This document shows positions 1-7,400 of a DNA stretch of 20,894 nucleotides, one piece after another. Position 1 is the stretch's first letter, and every line of letters starts with the position of its first letter. Source of the stretch: Falsiroseomonas sp038250135 (GTDB lineage Bacteria; Pseudomonadota; Alphaproteobacteria; Acetobacterales; Acetobacteraceae); assembly GCA_038250135.1 (NCBI GenBank), contig JBBSCP010000028.1:1-20894 (forward strand), read 5' to 3'. Below the pieces are notes generated by a model. It was not told where the DNA came from. It did not search any database and saw only the letters and a program-made list of their open reading frames with translations. The translations under genes were made by a program, and so were the position numbers.

Positions 1-1
1 G

Positions 2-802
2 CTGCTGGCCGATACCCGGATCGAGGCCGTGGTGCTGGCGACACCCCATGGCCAGCATGCCGAGCAGGTCATCGCCGCCGCGGCCGCGGGCAAGCATGTG
101 TTCGTCGAGAAACCCTTCACCCTGACCAAGGCTTCGGCGGAGGCCGCCGTTGCGGCCTGCACGGCGGCCGGGCTGGTGATGGCGCTCGGCCACAACCGGC
201 GCTTCCTGCCGGCGGTGGCCGAGATGAAGGTGATTCTGGCGGCCGGGCGGCTCGGCCGCGTGTTGCATGTGGAGGGGCATTTCAGCGGCCCGGGCGCCGC
301 TGGCTATACGCCTGGCATGTGGCGCGCCGATCGGGCGGAGAGCCCGCTCGGCGGCATGGGCGGCATGGGCATCCACATGATCGACATGATCATCCACCTC
401 GCCGGGCGGATTCGGGCGGTGACAGTGGCGAGCAAGGCGCTGGTCTCGACCACCATCGACGACACCACCGCCATGCTGGCCGAAACGGACAGCGGCGCGA
501 CGGTGGGGTTCGCCACGCTCTCCCTCGCGCCGCGGCATTGGCGCGTGGCGCTGTTCGGCACCGAGGGTATCCTGGAGCTGCACGGCCATGAGCGCCTGTC
601 CTGGACCCCGCGCGAGGGCGAAGGCTGGACGAGAAACTACCCGAAGACCGATATCGAAGCCGCTGAGCTTGAAGCTTTCGCCGTGGCCGTGGCCGGTGGT
701 GCGCCCTATCCGCTCCCGGTGGAGGAGGCCATCCACGGCGTTGCGGTGTTCGAGGCGATGATCGGCGCCGCCGCTTCCGGCAGCACTTATGCGGTGGCGT
801 AA
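2..802 (+). CDS. Gfo/Idh/MocA family oxidoreductase, 5'-truncated by the window edge
   Basis: This is the C-terminal 266 residues or so of a NAD(P)-dependent oxidoreductase acting on sugars, inositols or similar polyols. The frame is already open at base 2 and the true start lies upstream. Visible landmarks are the end of the Rossmann fold (VVLATPHGQHAEQV), the family hallmark EKP in HVFVEKPFTLT, whose lysine takes part in catalysis, and a GGMGIHMIDMIIHLAG stretch matching the conserved Gly/His/Asp segment of the C-terminal alpha/beta domain. The C-terminal half ends normally (MIGAAASGSTYAVA). The substrate cannot be told from the sequence. The next gene starts 29 bases downstream on the same strand. 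Family assignment is confident; any specific enzyme name would be a guess. Confidence 0.9.
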   Translation: MLADTRIEAVVLATPHGQHAEQVIAAAAAGKHVFVEKPFTLTKASAEAAVAACTAAGLVMALGHNRRFLPAVAEMKVILAAGRLGRVLHVEGHFSGPGAAGYTPGMWRADRAESPLGGMGGMGIHMIDMIIHLAGRIRAVTVASKALVSTTIDDTTAMLAETDSGATVGFATLSLAPRHWRVALFGTEGILELHGHERLSWTPREGEGWTRNYPKTDIEAAELEAFAVAVAGGAPYPLPVEEAIHGVAVFEAMIGAAASGSTYAVA

Positions 803-831
803 GGCCATGCGGATCATGTAGGGTCTGGGGC

Positions 832-1131
832 ATGGAAACATCGAGACGCATCCTTCTCGCCGGGCTCCCGGGCCTTGCCGGGCTCGCGCCCCTCACCGCA
901 GGCGCCTTTCGCCTTGAAGGGACGAACGCGGCCATGGCCGCCGACTACGATGCGGCTTCCGCCTGCCAGGCCCCGCAGACACACGACGCGCTGCGGGCCG
1001 AAATCGAGGCGCTGTTCGAGGGCCGACCCCTGCCACCCATGCTGGCACCGCAACTCGCCGCCTTGACGCGCTGCCCCTTCTGCGGCTGCGGCGTGGTCGG
1101 CGCCACCGATCATGGCGAGCGGGCTGGCTGA
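832..1131 (+). CDS. small exported-looking protein with a CPFCGCG cysteine cluster (hypothetical)
   Basis: This is a 99-residue protein of unrecognised family. The N-terminus (METSRRILLAGLPGLAGLAPLTAGAF) has paired arginines followed by a hydrophobic stretch, like a Sec or possibly Tat signal peptide, although a full twin-arginine consensus is not present. The central part is acidic. The C-terminus carries RCPFCGCGVVG at about residues 81-91, a CxxCxC cluster that could bind a metal or undergo redox chemistry. It lies 29 bases after the oxidoreductase and 77 bases before the RidA gene, on the same strand. The ribosome binding site is weak, with only a G-rich patch ahead of the ATG. Codon bias resembles the neighbours, which supports real coding, but I cannot assign a function. 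The other frames here are shadows. Confidence 0.6.
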   Translation: METSRRILLAGLPGLAGLAPLTAGAFRLEGTNAAMAADYDAASACQAPQTHDALRAEIEALFEGRPLPPMLAPQLAALTRCPFCGCGVVGATDHGERAG

Positions 1132-1208
1132 ATCCTGCCGCAGGTTGGCTTTCCCGTTGGTGGCGCGTGCATTAGAAGCGCGCATCTCGCAATGGGAGCC
1201 ATCGAGCC

Positions 1209-1559
1209 ATGTCCAAGATCACCCGCCAGGGCAGCAACGCCATCCTGTCCTCCTCGGTCGAGTATCACGCCTTCGTCTATTTGGCCGGCCTGACGGCCGA
1301 TGACCTCTCGCAGGACATCACGGGCCAGACCCGCCAGGTGATCGCCAAGATCGACGCGGCGCTGGAGTCCAATGGCACCGACAAGACCCGCCTGCTGCAG
1401 GCGCAGCTCTGGCTGAAGGACATCCGCGACCGCGACGCCATGAACAAGGTGTGGGTCGAGTGGCTGGGCGATGCTGGCCGCCCGGCGCGCGCCTGCGTGG
1501 AAGCCAACATGGCCGATCCGCGCCACCTGGTGGAGATCATGATCACCGCCTGCCGCTGA
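1209..1559 (+). CDS. RidA/YjgF/YER057c/UK114 family protein
   Basis: A complete 116-residue protein of the RidA superfamily, small trimeric proteins. The best known members hydrolyse reactive enamine/imine intermediates released by PLP enzymes. The fold signature is clear: an N-terminal beta strand (AFVYLAGLTAD), a helix beginning DITGQTRQVIAKIDAAL, then LLQAQLWLKDI, and the closing GRPARACVEA...LVEIMITA. Arg94 corresponds to the conserved active-site arginine and Glu109 to the conserved glutamate, so a deaminase role is possible. The N-terminus differs from the archetypal E. coli RidA, so this is probably a paralogous subgroup and I give no symbol. A GGGAG patch about 10 bases upstream may serve as ribosome binding site. 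A long terminator-like hairpin follows the stop codon. Confidence 0.9.
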   Translation: MSKITRQGSNAILSSSVEYHAFVYLAGLTADDLSQDITGQTRQVIAKIDAALESNGTDKTRLLQAQLWLKDIRDRDAMNKVWVEWLGDAGRPARACVEANMADPRHLVEIMITACR

Positions 1560-1567
1560 ACCAGGAG

Positions 1568-1642
1568 GCATCCCGGCGCCTTCTCATGACCTATCACGCA
1601 AAGGTTGCATGCCAGGCATGAAACAGCGTCGGGATGCTTTTT
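1568..1642 (+). terminator. long branched hairpin followed by five T: terminator or structured leader RNA
   Basis: GCATCCCG (1568-1575) pairs perfectly with CGGGATGC (1630-1637), which is followed at once by TTTTT (1638-1642). Inside, ACGC pairs with GCGT next to the closing stem, and GTTGCATG pairs with CATGAAAC apart from one mismatch, giving a long imperfect hairpin with an internal loop. It could simply end the RidA transcript, but the roughly 54-base span between the closing arms is longer than usual for a terminator, so a small RNA or attenuator ahead of the CHAP gene is also possible. It matches no riboswitch consensus that I recognise. Confidence 0.5.
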
Positions 1643-1656
1643 ACGGTTCCGTCAGA

Positions 1657-1681
1657 AGTGTTGCATCGAAGCCGCAACACT
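1657..1681. repeat. perfect 8-bp inverted repeat (possible operator)
   Basis: AGTGTTGC (1657-1664) and GCAACACT (1674-1681) are perfect inverted copies separated by 9 bases. There is no T-run after it, so it is not a typical terminator. Its place about 200 bases before the CHAP start would suit a regulator binding site or an RNA hairpin in a leader. Function is inferred only. Confidence 0.4.
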
Positions 1682-1878
1682 GTGTCATCTGGTTTCACTG
1701 AGTTTCATCCTAGGAAAAATTGCGGGTTCCTCTGCGTCATCCGCAAGCCGCTTTACCGAATCACCGCAGATTTCGCCGCGTTACGCGAAGTCGGGTTGCC
1801 CGATCCGGCCACCCCCGGTTAGCCCAGATGCAGCGTTGGTGAGTGTCACCGCCGCGACGGGGCAAACAGGGGAATTTC

Positions 1879-2937
1879 ATGCGGGCAAAAAGCACGCTTG
1901 CGTTGATCTGCTTCCTGCTCGGTACGACCGCCGCGATACCTCAGGTCGAAGCTGCAACAACTTCTTCCCGCTCGACGCTCAAACAGGGCCGTGTCACGGC
2001 CGCCATCCCTTCCCCCCAAGCGGCCACAGCCGTTCGCCCTGCGCCCATCGCCCGTGCCGGCAAGCGTGACGAGGCGCCTTCCCGCACCGCTGATCGCACG
2101 CCTGCCCAAGCCCCAACAGCGCTGGCCCCCTCGGCCCACACCCCCCCAGCCCACACCCCCCCAGCCTATACCCCCGCAGCCCGCACCCCCTCAGCTCGCA
2201 CCCCCGCAGCCCAGGCGCGCGCCAATACCGCCCGCGGCGCCCGTCTTGCCGCCACACGCGGCCCGGCGACGGTCCGCACCGCCGCCGCTCCGCGCGCCAT
2301 CGAGTCCGAGTCCCGCCAGGCAGCGCGCTCGGTCGGCATCGTCCCGGTGGCGCTGCCGGCGATCTCCCGTCCGGCCCGGGCCTCCACCGGCGGCACGCCG
2401 ATCCTGCATGTGGCGCAGGATTTCGGTCTTTCCTGCGTGCCCTTCGCCCGCATGGCGACCGGCATGAACATCAGCGGCAATGGCGGCCGTTGGTGGCACA
2501 ATGCCGCCGGCAGCTATGCCCGCGGCCAGCAGCCCGAACGCGGCTCTGTCCTGTCCTTCCCCGGCTCGGGCGGGATGCGGAGCGGGCATGTCGCGGTGGT
2601 CAGCCGCGTGGTCAATTCCCGCACCATCCAGATCGATCACGCCAATTGGGGCGGCCCGGGCCTGCGCCGCGGCCAGGTTTTGCGCGGCGCCGTGGTTGTC
2701 GATGTGTCGGACCGCAATGATTGGACCGCGGTGCGCCACCAGGTCGGCTTCGACAGCACGACCTTTGGCCGCACCTACCCGACGCATGGCTTCATCTACA
2801 ACCGCCCCACCAGCACGCGGACCATGGTGGCCCAGCTGGGCGTGGCCGAGGCCGGGCGCTTCGAGGAAGTCGCCGAGCTCACCTCTCCGCACGCGGCGCA
2901 GCATCTGCGCCTCTCCTCCCAGGCGTTCGGCCGCTAG
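1879..2937 (+). CDS. exported CHAP-domain (NlpC/P60-like) peptidoglycan amidase/peptidase
   Basis: A 352-residue protein whose N-terminus (MRAKSTLALICFLLG..VEAA) is a Sec signal peptide. I chose the ATG at 1879 over an upstream GTG at 1843 because AGGGGA sits five bases before it and the signal peptide begins there. Residues 27-165 are a low-complexity Ala/Pro/Thr/Arg linker containing five tandem pentapeptides (AHTPP type, residues 86-110). The CHAP domain spans about 178-290, with likely catalytic Cys186 (SCVPFAR), His237 (SGHVAVV) and Asn256 (DHANWGG). Such domains cleave amide or peptide bonds in peptidoglycan, so the protein probably acts in the periplasm on cell-wall remodelling. The linker may span the envelope or contact peptidoglycan. 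It converges on the acyltransferase gene with only 25 bases between the stop codons. Confidence 0.88.
   Translation: MRAKSTLALICFLLGTTAAIPQVEAATTSSRSTLKQGRVTAAIPSPQAATAVRPAPIARAGKRDEAPSRTADRTPAQAPTALAPSAHTPPAHTPPAYTPAARTPSARTPAAQARANTARGARLAATRGPATVRTAAAPRAIESESRQAARSVGIVPVALPAISRPARASTGGTPILHVAQDFGLSCVPFARMATGMNISGNGGRWWHNAAGSYARGQQPERGSVLSFPGSGGMRSGHVAVVSRVVNSRTIQIDHANWGGPGLRRGQVLRGAVVVDVSDRNDWTAVRHQVGFDSTTFGRTYPTHGFIYNRPTSTRTMVAQLGVAEAGRFEEVAELTSPHAAQHLRLSSQAFGR
2134..2208 (+). repeat. five tandem 15-bp repeats coding (A)(H/Y/R)TP(P/A/S)
   Basis: Within the CHAP gene, five 15-base units follow each other in frame: 2134-2148 and 2149-2163 are identical (GCCCACACCCCCCCA), and 2164-2178, 2179-2193 and 2194-2208 are diverged copies. 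They encode AHTPP, AHTPP, AYTPA, ARTPS, ARTPA. Two identical adjacent units suggest a recent duplication by slippage, so copy number may vary between strains. Confidence 0.9.
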
Positions 2938-2962
2938 TCTCCACCTGGGGCGTTTTCGCGCC

Positions 2963-3931
2963 TCAGCTCTCCGGCCGGAAGGCGTGCAGCATAAACCACT
3001 GCTCGGGATGCGCGCGCACCACAGGCTCGATCGCCGCGTCCAGCGCCGCGATGTCATCGAGGATGGCGGCGCGGCCCCTCCCTGGCGGGCCGATCGGCAC
3101 CTCCGGCAGGAAGGTCAGGCGGAAGCGCGCTGCTTCCCCCACCCGCAACGCATAGGCCGGGATGACCGCGGCGCCGGTGGCGGCGGCGAGGCGCACCGCG
3201 CGCATGATATTGCCATCGATCTTGAAGGGCCTGCCCAGGGCGGGCGCGTGAACCCGGCCCTCCCAGTACTCGTCGACGTAGTAGAGCAGGGCCGATTCCC
3301 GCGCCTCCAACAGACGGTGCGCCTGAAAGACGGCACCAAGTGTGGGCGCAAGCGCCGCCCCAGGGCCGCCATCGAGGCGGATGCGCTCCCGCGCCCGGTG
3401 CATCAGACGCATGCGGAAGCGGTTCGGCAGCCGCTGGAAGATGCCGAAGAAAGGCACGCCGAGGCCGGACAGCCCGACATGCACCACCTCCCAATTCCCG
3501 ACATGCAGCCCGGCGATGATCAGCGGCCGCCCAGCCTGCTCGACGGCGCGCAGATGCTCGGCGCCGACGACCTCGATACGACCTTCTTCGTGCAGCCGGT
3601 GCAGGACCGGGAATTCGGCGATCACCCGGCCGAGATGCCGCCAATGCGCGGCGACCAGCGCCTCGATCTCGCCCGGCGTGGCGGCAGGGCGAAGCGCCCG
3701 CAGCAAGGCGCGCGCCCGATCCGAGGCTTCAGGCCGGCTGGCGACCTGCCCCCGCGCCAGGCGCGCGCCGATCGCCGAGGCCACATCGCTCGGCAAATGC
3801 CGCATGAGGTGGAACGGCAGCGCGTGGCGCAGGCCATCGAGCGGATCGCGGATCCACCATCGATACAGCGCCCGCCGTGCGTCGGCATTGTCCAACCGCC
3901 AGGGCGGAGCGCGGTAGAGCTCATCGACCAT
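2963..3931 (-). CDS. LpxL/HtrB-like lysophospholipid acyltransferase, copy 1
   Basis: A 322-residue acyltransferase of the lipid A biosynthesis (LpxL/HtrB/LpxM) family, which transfers acyl chains to lipid acceptors at the inner membrane. The catalytic HX4(D/E) motif is present as His143-...-Glu148 in GLHVGNWEVVH. Further family segments are IFQRLPNRF after the motif, the YYVDEYWEGR region, and AAATGAAVIPAY. The C-terminus ends in AHPEQWFMLHAFRPES, matching the EQWxWxHxR-type ending of the family. There is no obvious N-terminal membrane helix such as E. coli LpxL has. It is the last gene of the minus-strand operon; its ATG overlaps the end of copy 2 by 11 bases, implying translational coupling. 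Acceptor and chain length are unknown. Confidence 0.85.
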   Translation of the reverse strand: MVDELYRAPPWRLDNADARRALYRWWIRDPLDGLRHALPFHLMRHLPSDVASAIGARLARGQVASRPEASDRARALLRALRPAATPGEIEALVAAHWRHLGRVIAEFPVLHRLHEEGRIEVVGAEHLRAVEQAGRPLIIAGLHVGNWEVVHVGLSGLGVPFFGIFQRLPNRFRMRLMHRARERIRLDGGPGAALAPTLGAVFQAHRLLEARESALLYYVDEYWEGRVHAPALGRPFKIDGNIMRAVRLAAATGAAVIPAYALRVGEAARFRLTFLPEVPIGPPGRGRAAILDDIAALDAAIEPVVRAHPEQWFMLHAFRPES

Positions 3932-4907
3932 GGTGGTCCGCCGGCGGGTCAGGGCGGAAGACGTGCAGCATCAGCCACTGCTCGGGGTGGGCCCGCACCA
4001 CGGCTTCGACGGCGGCATCGAGCCGCGCCTGATTAGGGGCAGCCACGCTGCGGCCGCCCAAGGCCATCGCAACTTCAGGCAGGAAGGTCAGCGTGAAGCG
4101 GGCGGTCTCGCCCTGCCGCAGCGCATAGGCCGGGATCAGCGCCGCGCCCGTTGCGGCGGCGAGCCGTGTGGCCAGCGAGGCATTACCCACCGGGCGCAGC
4201 ACCCGCCCCAGCGCCGGCGCATTGACCCGGCCGCGCCAATGCTCATCCACGTAGTACAGCATGACGCCGCCGGGCTGGCGCAACGCGTGGCTGGCCTCGA
4301 ACAGCGCCTGCGGTGTTGGCGCAAGCCGCTGGATCGTCGTGCCCACCCGCCATGCCCGCTGTCTTGCCGCATCGGCAATCCGCATCTGGAAACGGTTCGG
4401 CAGCCGCTGATAGACCCCCGTGACGGGCAGGCGGAGCGCCGAGAGGCCCGCATGCACAACCTCCCAAGCGCCCACATGCAGCCCGGCCACCAGCACGCTG
4501 CGCCCCGCCGCCCGTGCGGCCTGCACGTGTTCCAGACCAGAGACCTCGACCCGGCCTTCCTGCCACAGCCGGTGCAGCGCCGAGACCTCGGCGTAGGAAC
4601 GACCGACATGCGCCCAATGCGCGGCGAGCAGCGCTTCAATCGCTGACGCATCGGCATCAGGCCGAAGCTGGCGCAGCAGCGCCCGGGCGCGGACCGTGGC
4701 TTCGGGACGGCGCTTGCCGGCGCGAAGGCCAAGCCGCGCGCCCAGGGCCGAGACCAAGTCGGTCGGCAGGAATCGCAAGGCATTGTGCAGCACGATGTCG
4801 GGCGCGCCCTTCGCCGGCTCCCGCACCCAGTGCCGCCATAGATCGGACCTTGCAGCCCACCGCCAGGGCGGGGTGGGGTAGAGGATGTCCGGCGCTGCCT
4901 CAGCCAC
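3921..4907 (-). CDS. LpxL/HtrB-like lysophospholipid acyltransferase, copy 2
   Basis: A 328-residue paralogue of the next gene downstream, aligning over its whole length: both have an N-terminal PPWR segment, RRPEA/SRPEA, HRL..EGR, GLHVG.WEVVH, QRLPNRF, YYVDE.W.GRV.APALGR and RAHPEQW.MLH.FRP. The catalytic pair is His144 and Glu149. The start is a GTG at 4907 that overlaps the P450 stop codon by 8 bases (4900-4907); no better start is visible. The two copies have diverged considerably, so the duplication is old and they probably do different acylations or use different chains. It likely acts at the inner membrane on a lipid or another hydrophobic acceptor. Family call is firm, substrate unknown. 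Confidence 0.85.
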   Translation of the reverse strand: MAEAAPDILYPTPPWRWAARSDLWRHWVREPAKGAPDIVLHNALRFLPTDLVSALGARLGLRAGKRRPEATVRARALLRQLRPDADASAIEALLAAHWAHVGRSYAEVSALHRLWQEGRVEVSGLEHVQAARAAGRSVLVAGLHVGAWEVVHAGLSALRLPVTGVYQRLPNRFQMRIADAARQRAWRVGTTIQRLAPTPQALFEASHALRQPGGVMLYYVDEHWRGRVNAPALGRVLRPVGNASLATRLAAATGAALIPAYALRQGETARFTLTFLPEVAMALGGRSVAAPNQARLDAAVEAVVRAHPEQWLMLHVFRPDPPADHHGR

Positions 4908-6261
4908 GCCGGCGGATCCGCATCGGCAATGTGTCTCCTGGCCGCAACGTCAGCCGCGACATGGGCATCACCTCGGTGCCCGGCACCAGCTCCATCTCGA
5001 AGGCCTGGAACAGGCTGGCGAGGCAGATGATCGCCTCCGCAAGGCCAAGGTGCTGGCCGGTGCAGACCCGCGGCCCGACGCTGAAGGGGATGTAGGCGTG
5101 GCGCGAGGGGCGCGGCGCGTCGGGCATGAAGCGGTCGGGCAGGAAGGCGTCCGGCTGGTCCCACAGCTTCGGGTTGCGATGCAGCAGCCAGGGCGCGACG
5201 ATCACGATGTCGCCGCGAGCGATCGGCTTGCCGAGGATTTCGTCAGGCCCCAGCGCCTCCCGCGACAGGATCGGCACGGGCGGATAAAGCCGCAACGTCT
5301 CATCGATCACCGCGCGGGTGAAGGGCAAGGCCGGCAGATCGGCGAGGCTGGCGGGGCGGCCGGCCAGCACGGTGTCAAGCTCGGTGCGCAGCCTCGATGC
5401 GCTGGCCTCGTCCTGGCTGAGGATGAACAGCGCCCAGGCGAGGGTATTGGCCGTGGTCTCATGCCCCGCCATGAACAGCACGATAGCCTCGTTGCGGAAG
5501 GCACGGCGGTCCATCGGCGCATTCGTGCCGGGCACGCGCGCCTCGGCCATGGCGCGGATCAGCGAGGCTTCCTCACGCCCGCTGTCGAGGATATCGGCGA
5601 TCAGCGCATCGACCACGCGATGGATGCGCCTGGCCGCCGCGCGGGTGCGCAGGCCGACCGGGCGCGGCATCCAATCCGGCAGGCCGAGCAGCGACCAGAT
5701 GTCGAGCTGGCTGACATGGCGCTGGTATTCGGCAAAACCGGCGACGACGGCACGGGCCGCCTCGGCGCCCAAGGCACGGCCGAAGATGGTGCGGCAGATG
5801 ATCTCGGCCGTCAGGTGGCCCATCTCGGCCAGCACGTCGAGCGGCTCTCCGGGCGGGTGCCTGGCCCAGCTCGCCACTTTTTCGGCCGCCGCCTCGGTGA
5901 TCGCGGGGGCGAGTTCGGGCAGCCGCGTGGCATGGGTGACCGGCGCCACGACGCGCCGCCGCTCGCGCCACAGCGGCCCATCGGAGACGAACAGGCCGTC
6001 GCCGAGCAGCGGCAGCAGCGCGTGGCGGTGCTGCGGGCTCTTGCGTTGGAAGTTCTCGTGCCGCTCGACGAACACGTAGGCGACCGTCTCGGGCGTGTTG
6101 CACACCACCAGGTGGCGCCGGAACAGCGGCCGGCGCGAGAAATCCCGGCTGAACGCCGCCGCGGGCCAGACCGCCAGCGTATTGCGCGCGCCAACCCGCA
6201 GCAACTCGAGCGGCCCGGGGGTATAGGCCGGGCGCGGCGGGTAGGGCGGCGTATAGGGCAT
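4900..6261 (-). CDS. cytochrome P450 monooxygenase
   Basis: A complete 453-residue P450. The haem-binding loop is FSVGPRVCTGQHLGLAEA with thiolate Cys400; the I-helix oxygen-binding segment is AGHETT (about residues 265-270); the K-helix ExxR is ETLRLYPP (Glu321, Arg324). The N-terminus is proline-rich (MPYTPPYPPRPAYTPGP) without a membrane anchor, so it should be soluble and need separate ferredoxin/ferredoxin reductase partners; none is encoded in the window. It starts 13 bases after the alcohol dehydrogenase stop and overlaps the acyltransferase start by 8 bases, so all four minus-strand genes are probably one transcript. Likely a hydroxylase of a hydrophobic substrate, a view based on context only. 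The P450 assignment itself is certain. Confidence 0.95.
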   Translation of the reverse strand: MPYTPPYPPRPAYTPGPLELLRVGARNTLAVWPAAAFSRDFSRRPLFRRHLVVCNTPETVAYVFVERHENFQRKSPQHRHALLPLLGDGLFVSDGPLWRERRRVVAPVTHATRLPELAPAITEAAAEKVASWARHPPGEPLDVLAEMGHLTAEIICRTIFGRALGAEAARAVVAGFAEYQRHVSQLDIWSLLGLPDWMPRPVGLRTRAAARRIHRVVDALIADILDSGREEASLIRAMAEARVPGTNAPMDRRAFRNEAIVLFMAGHETTANTLAWALFILSQDEASASRLRTELDTVLAGRPASLADLPALPFTRAVIDETLRLYPPVPILSREALGPDEILGKPIARGDIVIVAPWLLHRNPKLWDQPDAFLPDRFMPDAPRPSRHAYIPFSVGPRVCTGQHLGLAEAIICLASLFQAFEMELVPGTEVMPMSRLTLRPGDTLPMRIRRRG

Positions 6262-6274
6262 GCCGCTTTCTAGA

Positions 6275-7342
6275 TCAGGCGGCAGCCGCCGTCAGCACGA
6301 TGCGGCCCGTCACCTTGCCGTCGCGCAGGCGCATCAGCGCGTCCGACGCGTGGGAAAGCGGCTCGCGCGTGATGGGGATGCCCGGCAGCCGCCCGGTCTG
6401 GGCCAGCGCGACCAGCGCGCGCAGCTCCTTAGGATTGCCCACATAGCTGCCCTGCACGGTCAGCGCACGCATCGCCATCAAGGGCAGCGGCACCGTGAGC
6501 TCGCCGCCGAACAGCCCGACCTGCACCAGCCTGCCGCCCTTGGTCAGCGCGTCGAAGGCGAAGCGCGCGGTCTGTGTGCCGTTCACGAGGTCGATCACCG
6601 CCGGCACCGGGCCGCCGCAGAGCGCGACAAGGCGTTGGGTCACGTCATCGCCGGTGGCGAGCAGCGTGTCGGAGGCACCGGCAGCGGTCGCAGTCGCCAG
6701 CTTCTCCGCCGTCACATCCACCGAGACGATGCGCCGATGCCCCAGCGCCTTGAGCAGCGCGATGGCCGAGAGCCCAAGCCCACCGGCGCCGACCAGCACG
6801 ATGGGTTCATCGGGCTCCAGCGGCATCACCTTGTTGATCGCCGAGAACACCGTGACACCCGAACAGGCGTAGGTCGCCGCCAATGCGGGGTCGAGGTTGC
6901 CGATCTCCAGCAGATGACGTGGCTCTGGCACCAGCACATGCGTCGCGTAGCCGCCATGCTGGAAGATGCCGAGCGCCTTGCCCTGGAGGCACATATTGTC
7001 CTCCTCCGCCCGGCAGCGCGCGCAAACGCCGCAGCCGACCCAGGGAAAGACCAGCTTCTGCTGCCCAGTGGCGAGCCCCTGCCCTTCGGCCTCGGGTCCC
7101 CAGGCCAGCACGCGGCCGACGATCTCATGGCCCATCGCCAGCGGCAGCACGACGCCGCGATCGCTGAGCCGCATCTTGCCGCGGCTGCCGAGGTCGTACT
7201 CACCCTCCCAGATGTGCAGGTCTGAGTGGCAGACGCCGGCATGCGTCACCTCCAGCAGCACCTGCTTGCCGGTGGGCACCGGCGTTGGGAGCTCGATTTC
7301 CTGCAGCGGTTTGCCCGCCTCCACCACGGCCCAGGCGCGCAT
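6275..7342 (-). CDS. zinc-dependent medium-chain alcohol dehydrogenase
   Basis: A 355-residue MDR-family alcohol dehydrogenase interconverting alcohols and aldehydes or ketones with NAD(P). Catalytic-zinc ligands are Cys38 (GVCHSD), His72-Glu73 (MGHE) and Cys160 (TYACSG). The structural zinc site has Cys104, Cys107, Cys110 and Cys118. The nucleotide-binding loop is GAGGLG at 185-190. I chose the ATG at 7342 rather than one seven codons upstream because AGGAAGGGG (7350-7358, minus strand) lies seven bases ahead of it. It is the first gene of the minus-strand operon; its product may oxidise the alcohol made by the P450. Divergent from it is an aldehyde-oxidase-like gene. The exact substrate is unknown. 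Confidence 0.93.
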   Translation of the reverse strand: MRAWAVVEAGKPLQEIELPTPVPTGKQVLLEVTHAGVCHSDLHIWEGEYDLGSRGKMRLSDRGVVLPLAMGHEIVGRVLAWGPEAEGQGLATGQQKLVFPWVGCGVCARCRAEEDNMCLQGKALGIFQHGGYATHVLVPEPRHLLEIGNLDPALAATYACSGVTVFSAINKVMPLEPDEPIVLVGAGGLGLSAIALLKALGHRRIVSVDVTAEKLATATAAGASDTLLATGDDVTQRLVALCGGPVPAVIDLVNGTQTARFAFDALTKGGRLVQVGLFGGELTVPLPLMAMRALTVQGSYVGNPKELRALVALAQTGRLPGIPITREPLSHASDALMRLRDGKVTGRIVLTAAAA

Positions 7343-7371
7343 GGCGCTTCCCCTTCCTCGCATGTGGCCTC

Positions 7372-7400
7372 ATGGAACCGGGTCGCGGGGTCGCGGTCAA
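7372..7400 (-). promoter_or_regulatory. candidate sigma-70 promoter of the ADH-P450-acyltransferase operon
   Basis: On the minus strand TTGACC (7395-7400) is separated by 17 bases from TTCCAT (7372-7377), about 30 bases before the ATG at 7342. The -35 box matches five of six consensus bases, the -10 only three, so this is a reasonable but unproven promoter. The 264-base divergent spacer holds no gene; no convincing promoter is visible for the plus-strand gene, which has a clear AGGAA ribosome binding site (7596-7600). Confidence 0.4.

Larger units (their letters stand above)
1560..1878 (+). other. 319-base non-coding leader between the RidA gene and the CHAP gene
   Basis: No credible gene is seen here. 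The stretch is less GC-rich than its surroundings, especially 1590-1760. It holds a long hairpin with a T-run (1568-1642), a second perfect dyad (1657-1681) and the ribosome binding site of the CHAP gene (AGGGGA at 1868-1873). Open frames crossing it lack the codon bias of neighbouring genes. It probably contains the promoter of the CHAP gene, but no clear -35/-10 pair stands out. Confidence 0.6.

Noticed and set aside
1594..1642. Cyclic-di-GMP (GEMM) riboswitch suggested by CACGCAAAG
   Set aside because: Only that short string fits; the tetraloop, its receptor and the second stem of the GEMM consensus are not present.
1605..2069. A 154-codon frame across the CHAP leader
   Set aside because: It overlaps hairpin structures and the signal peptide of the CHAP gene in another frame, with no ribosome binding site and atypical codon use.
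2480..4036. A 518-codon plus-strand frame spanning the CHAP end and the acyltransferase
   Set aside because: It crosses two well-supported genes in other frames and shows no family signature.
4885..6273. A 462-codon open frame on the plus strand
   Set aside because: Antisense to the P450, whose haem, I-helix and ExxR motifs are all on the minus strand.
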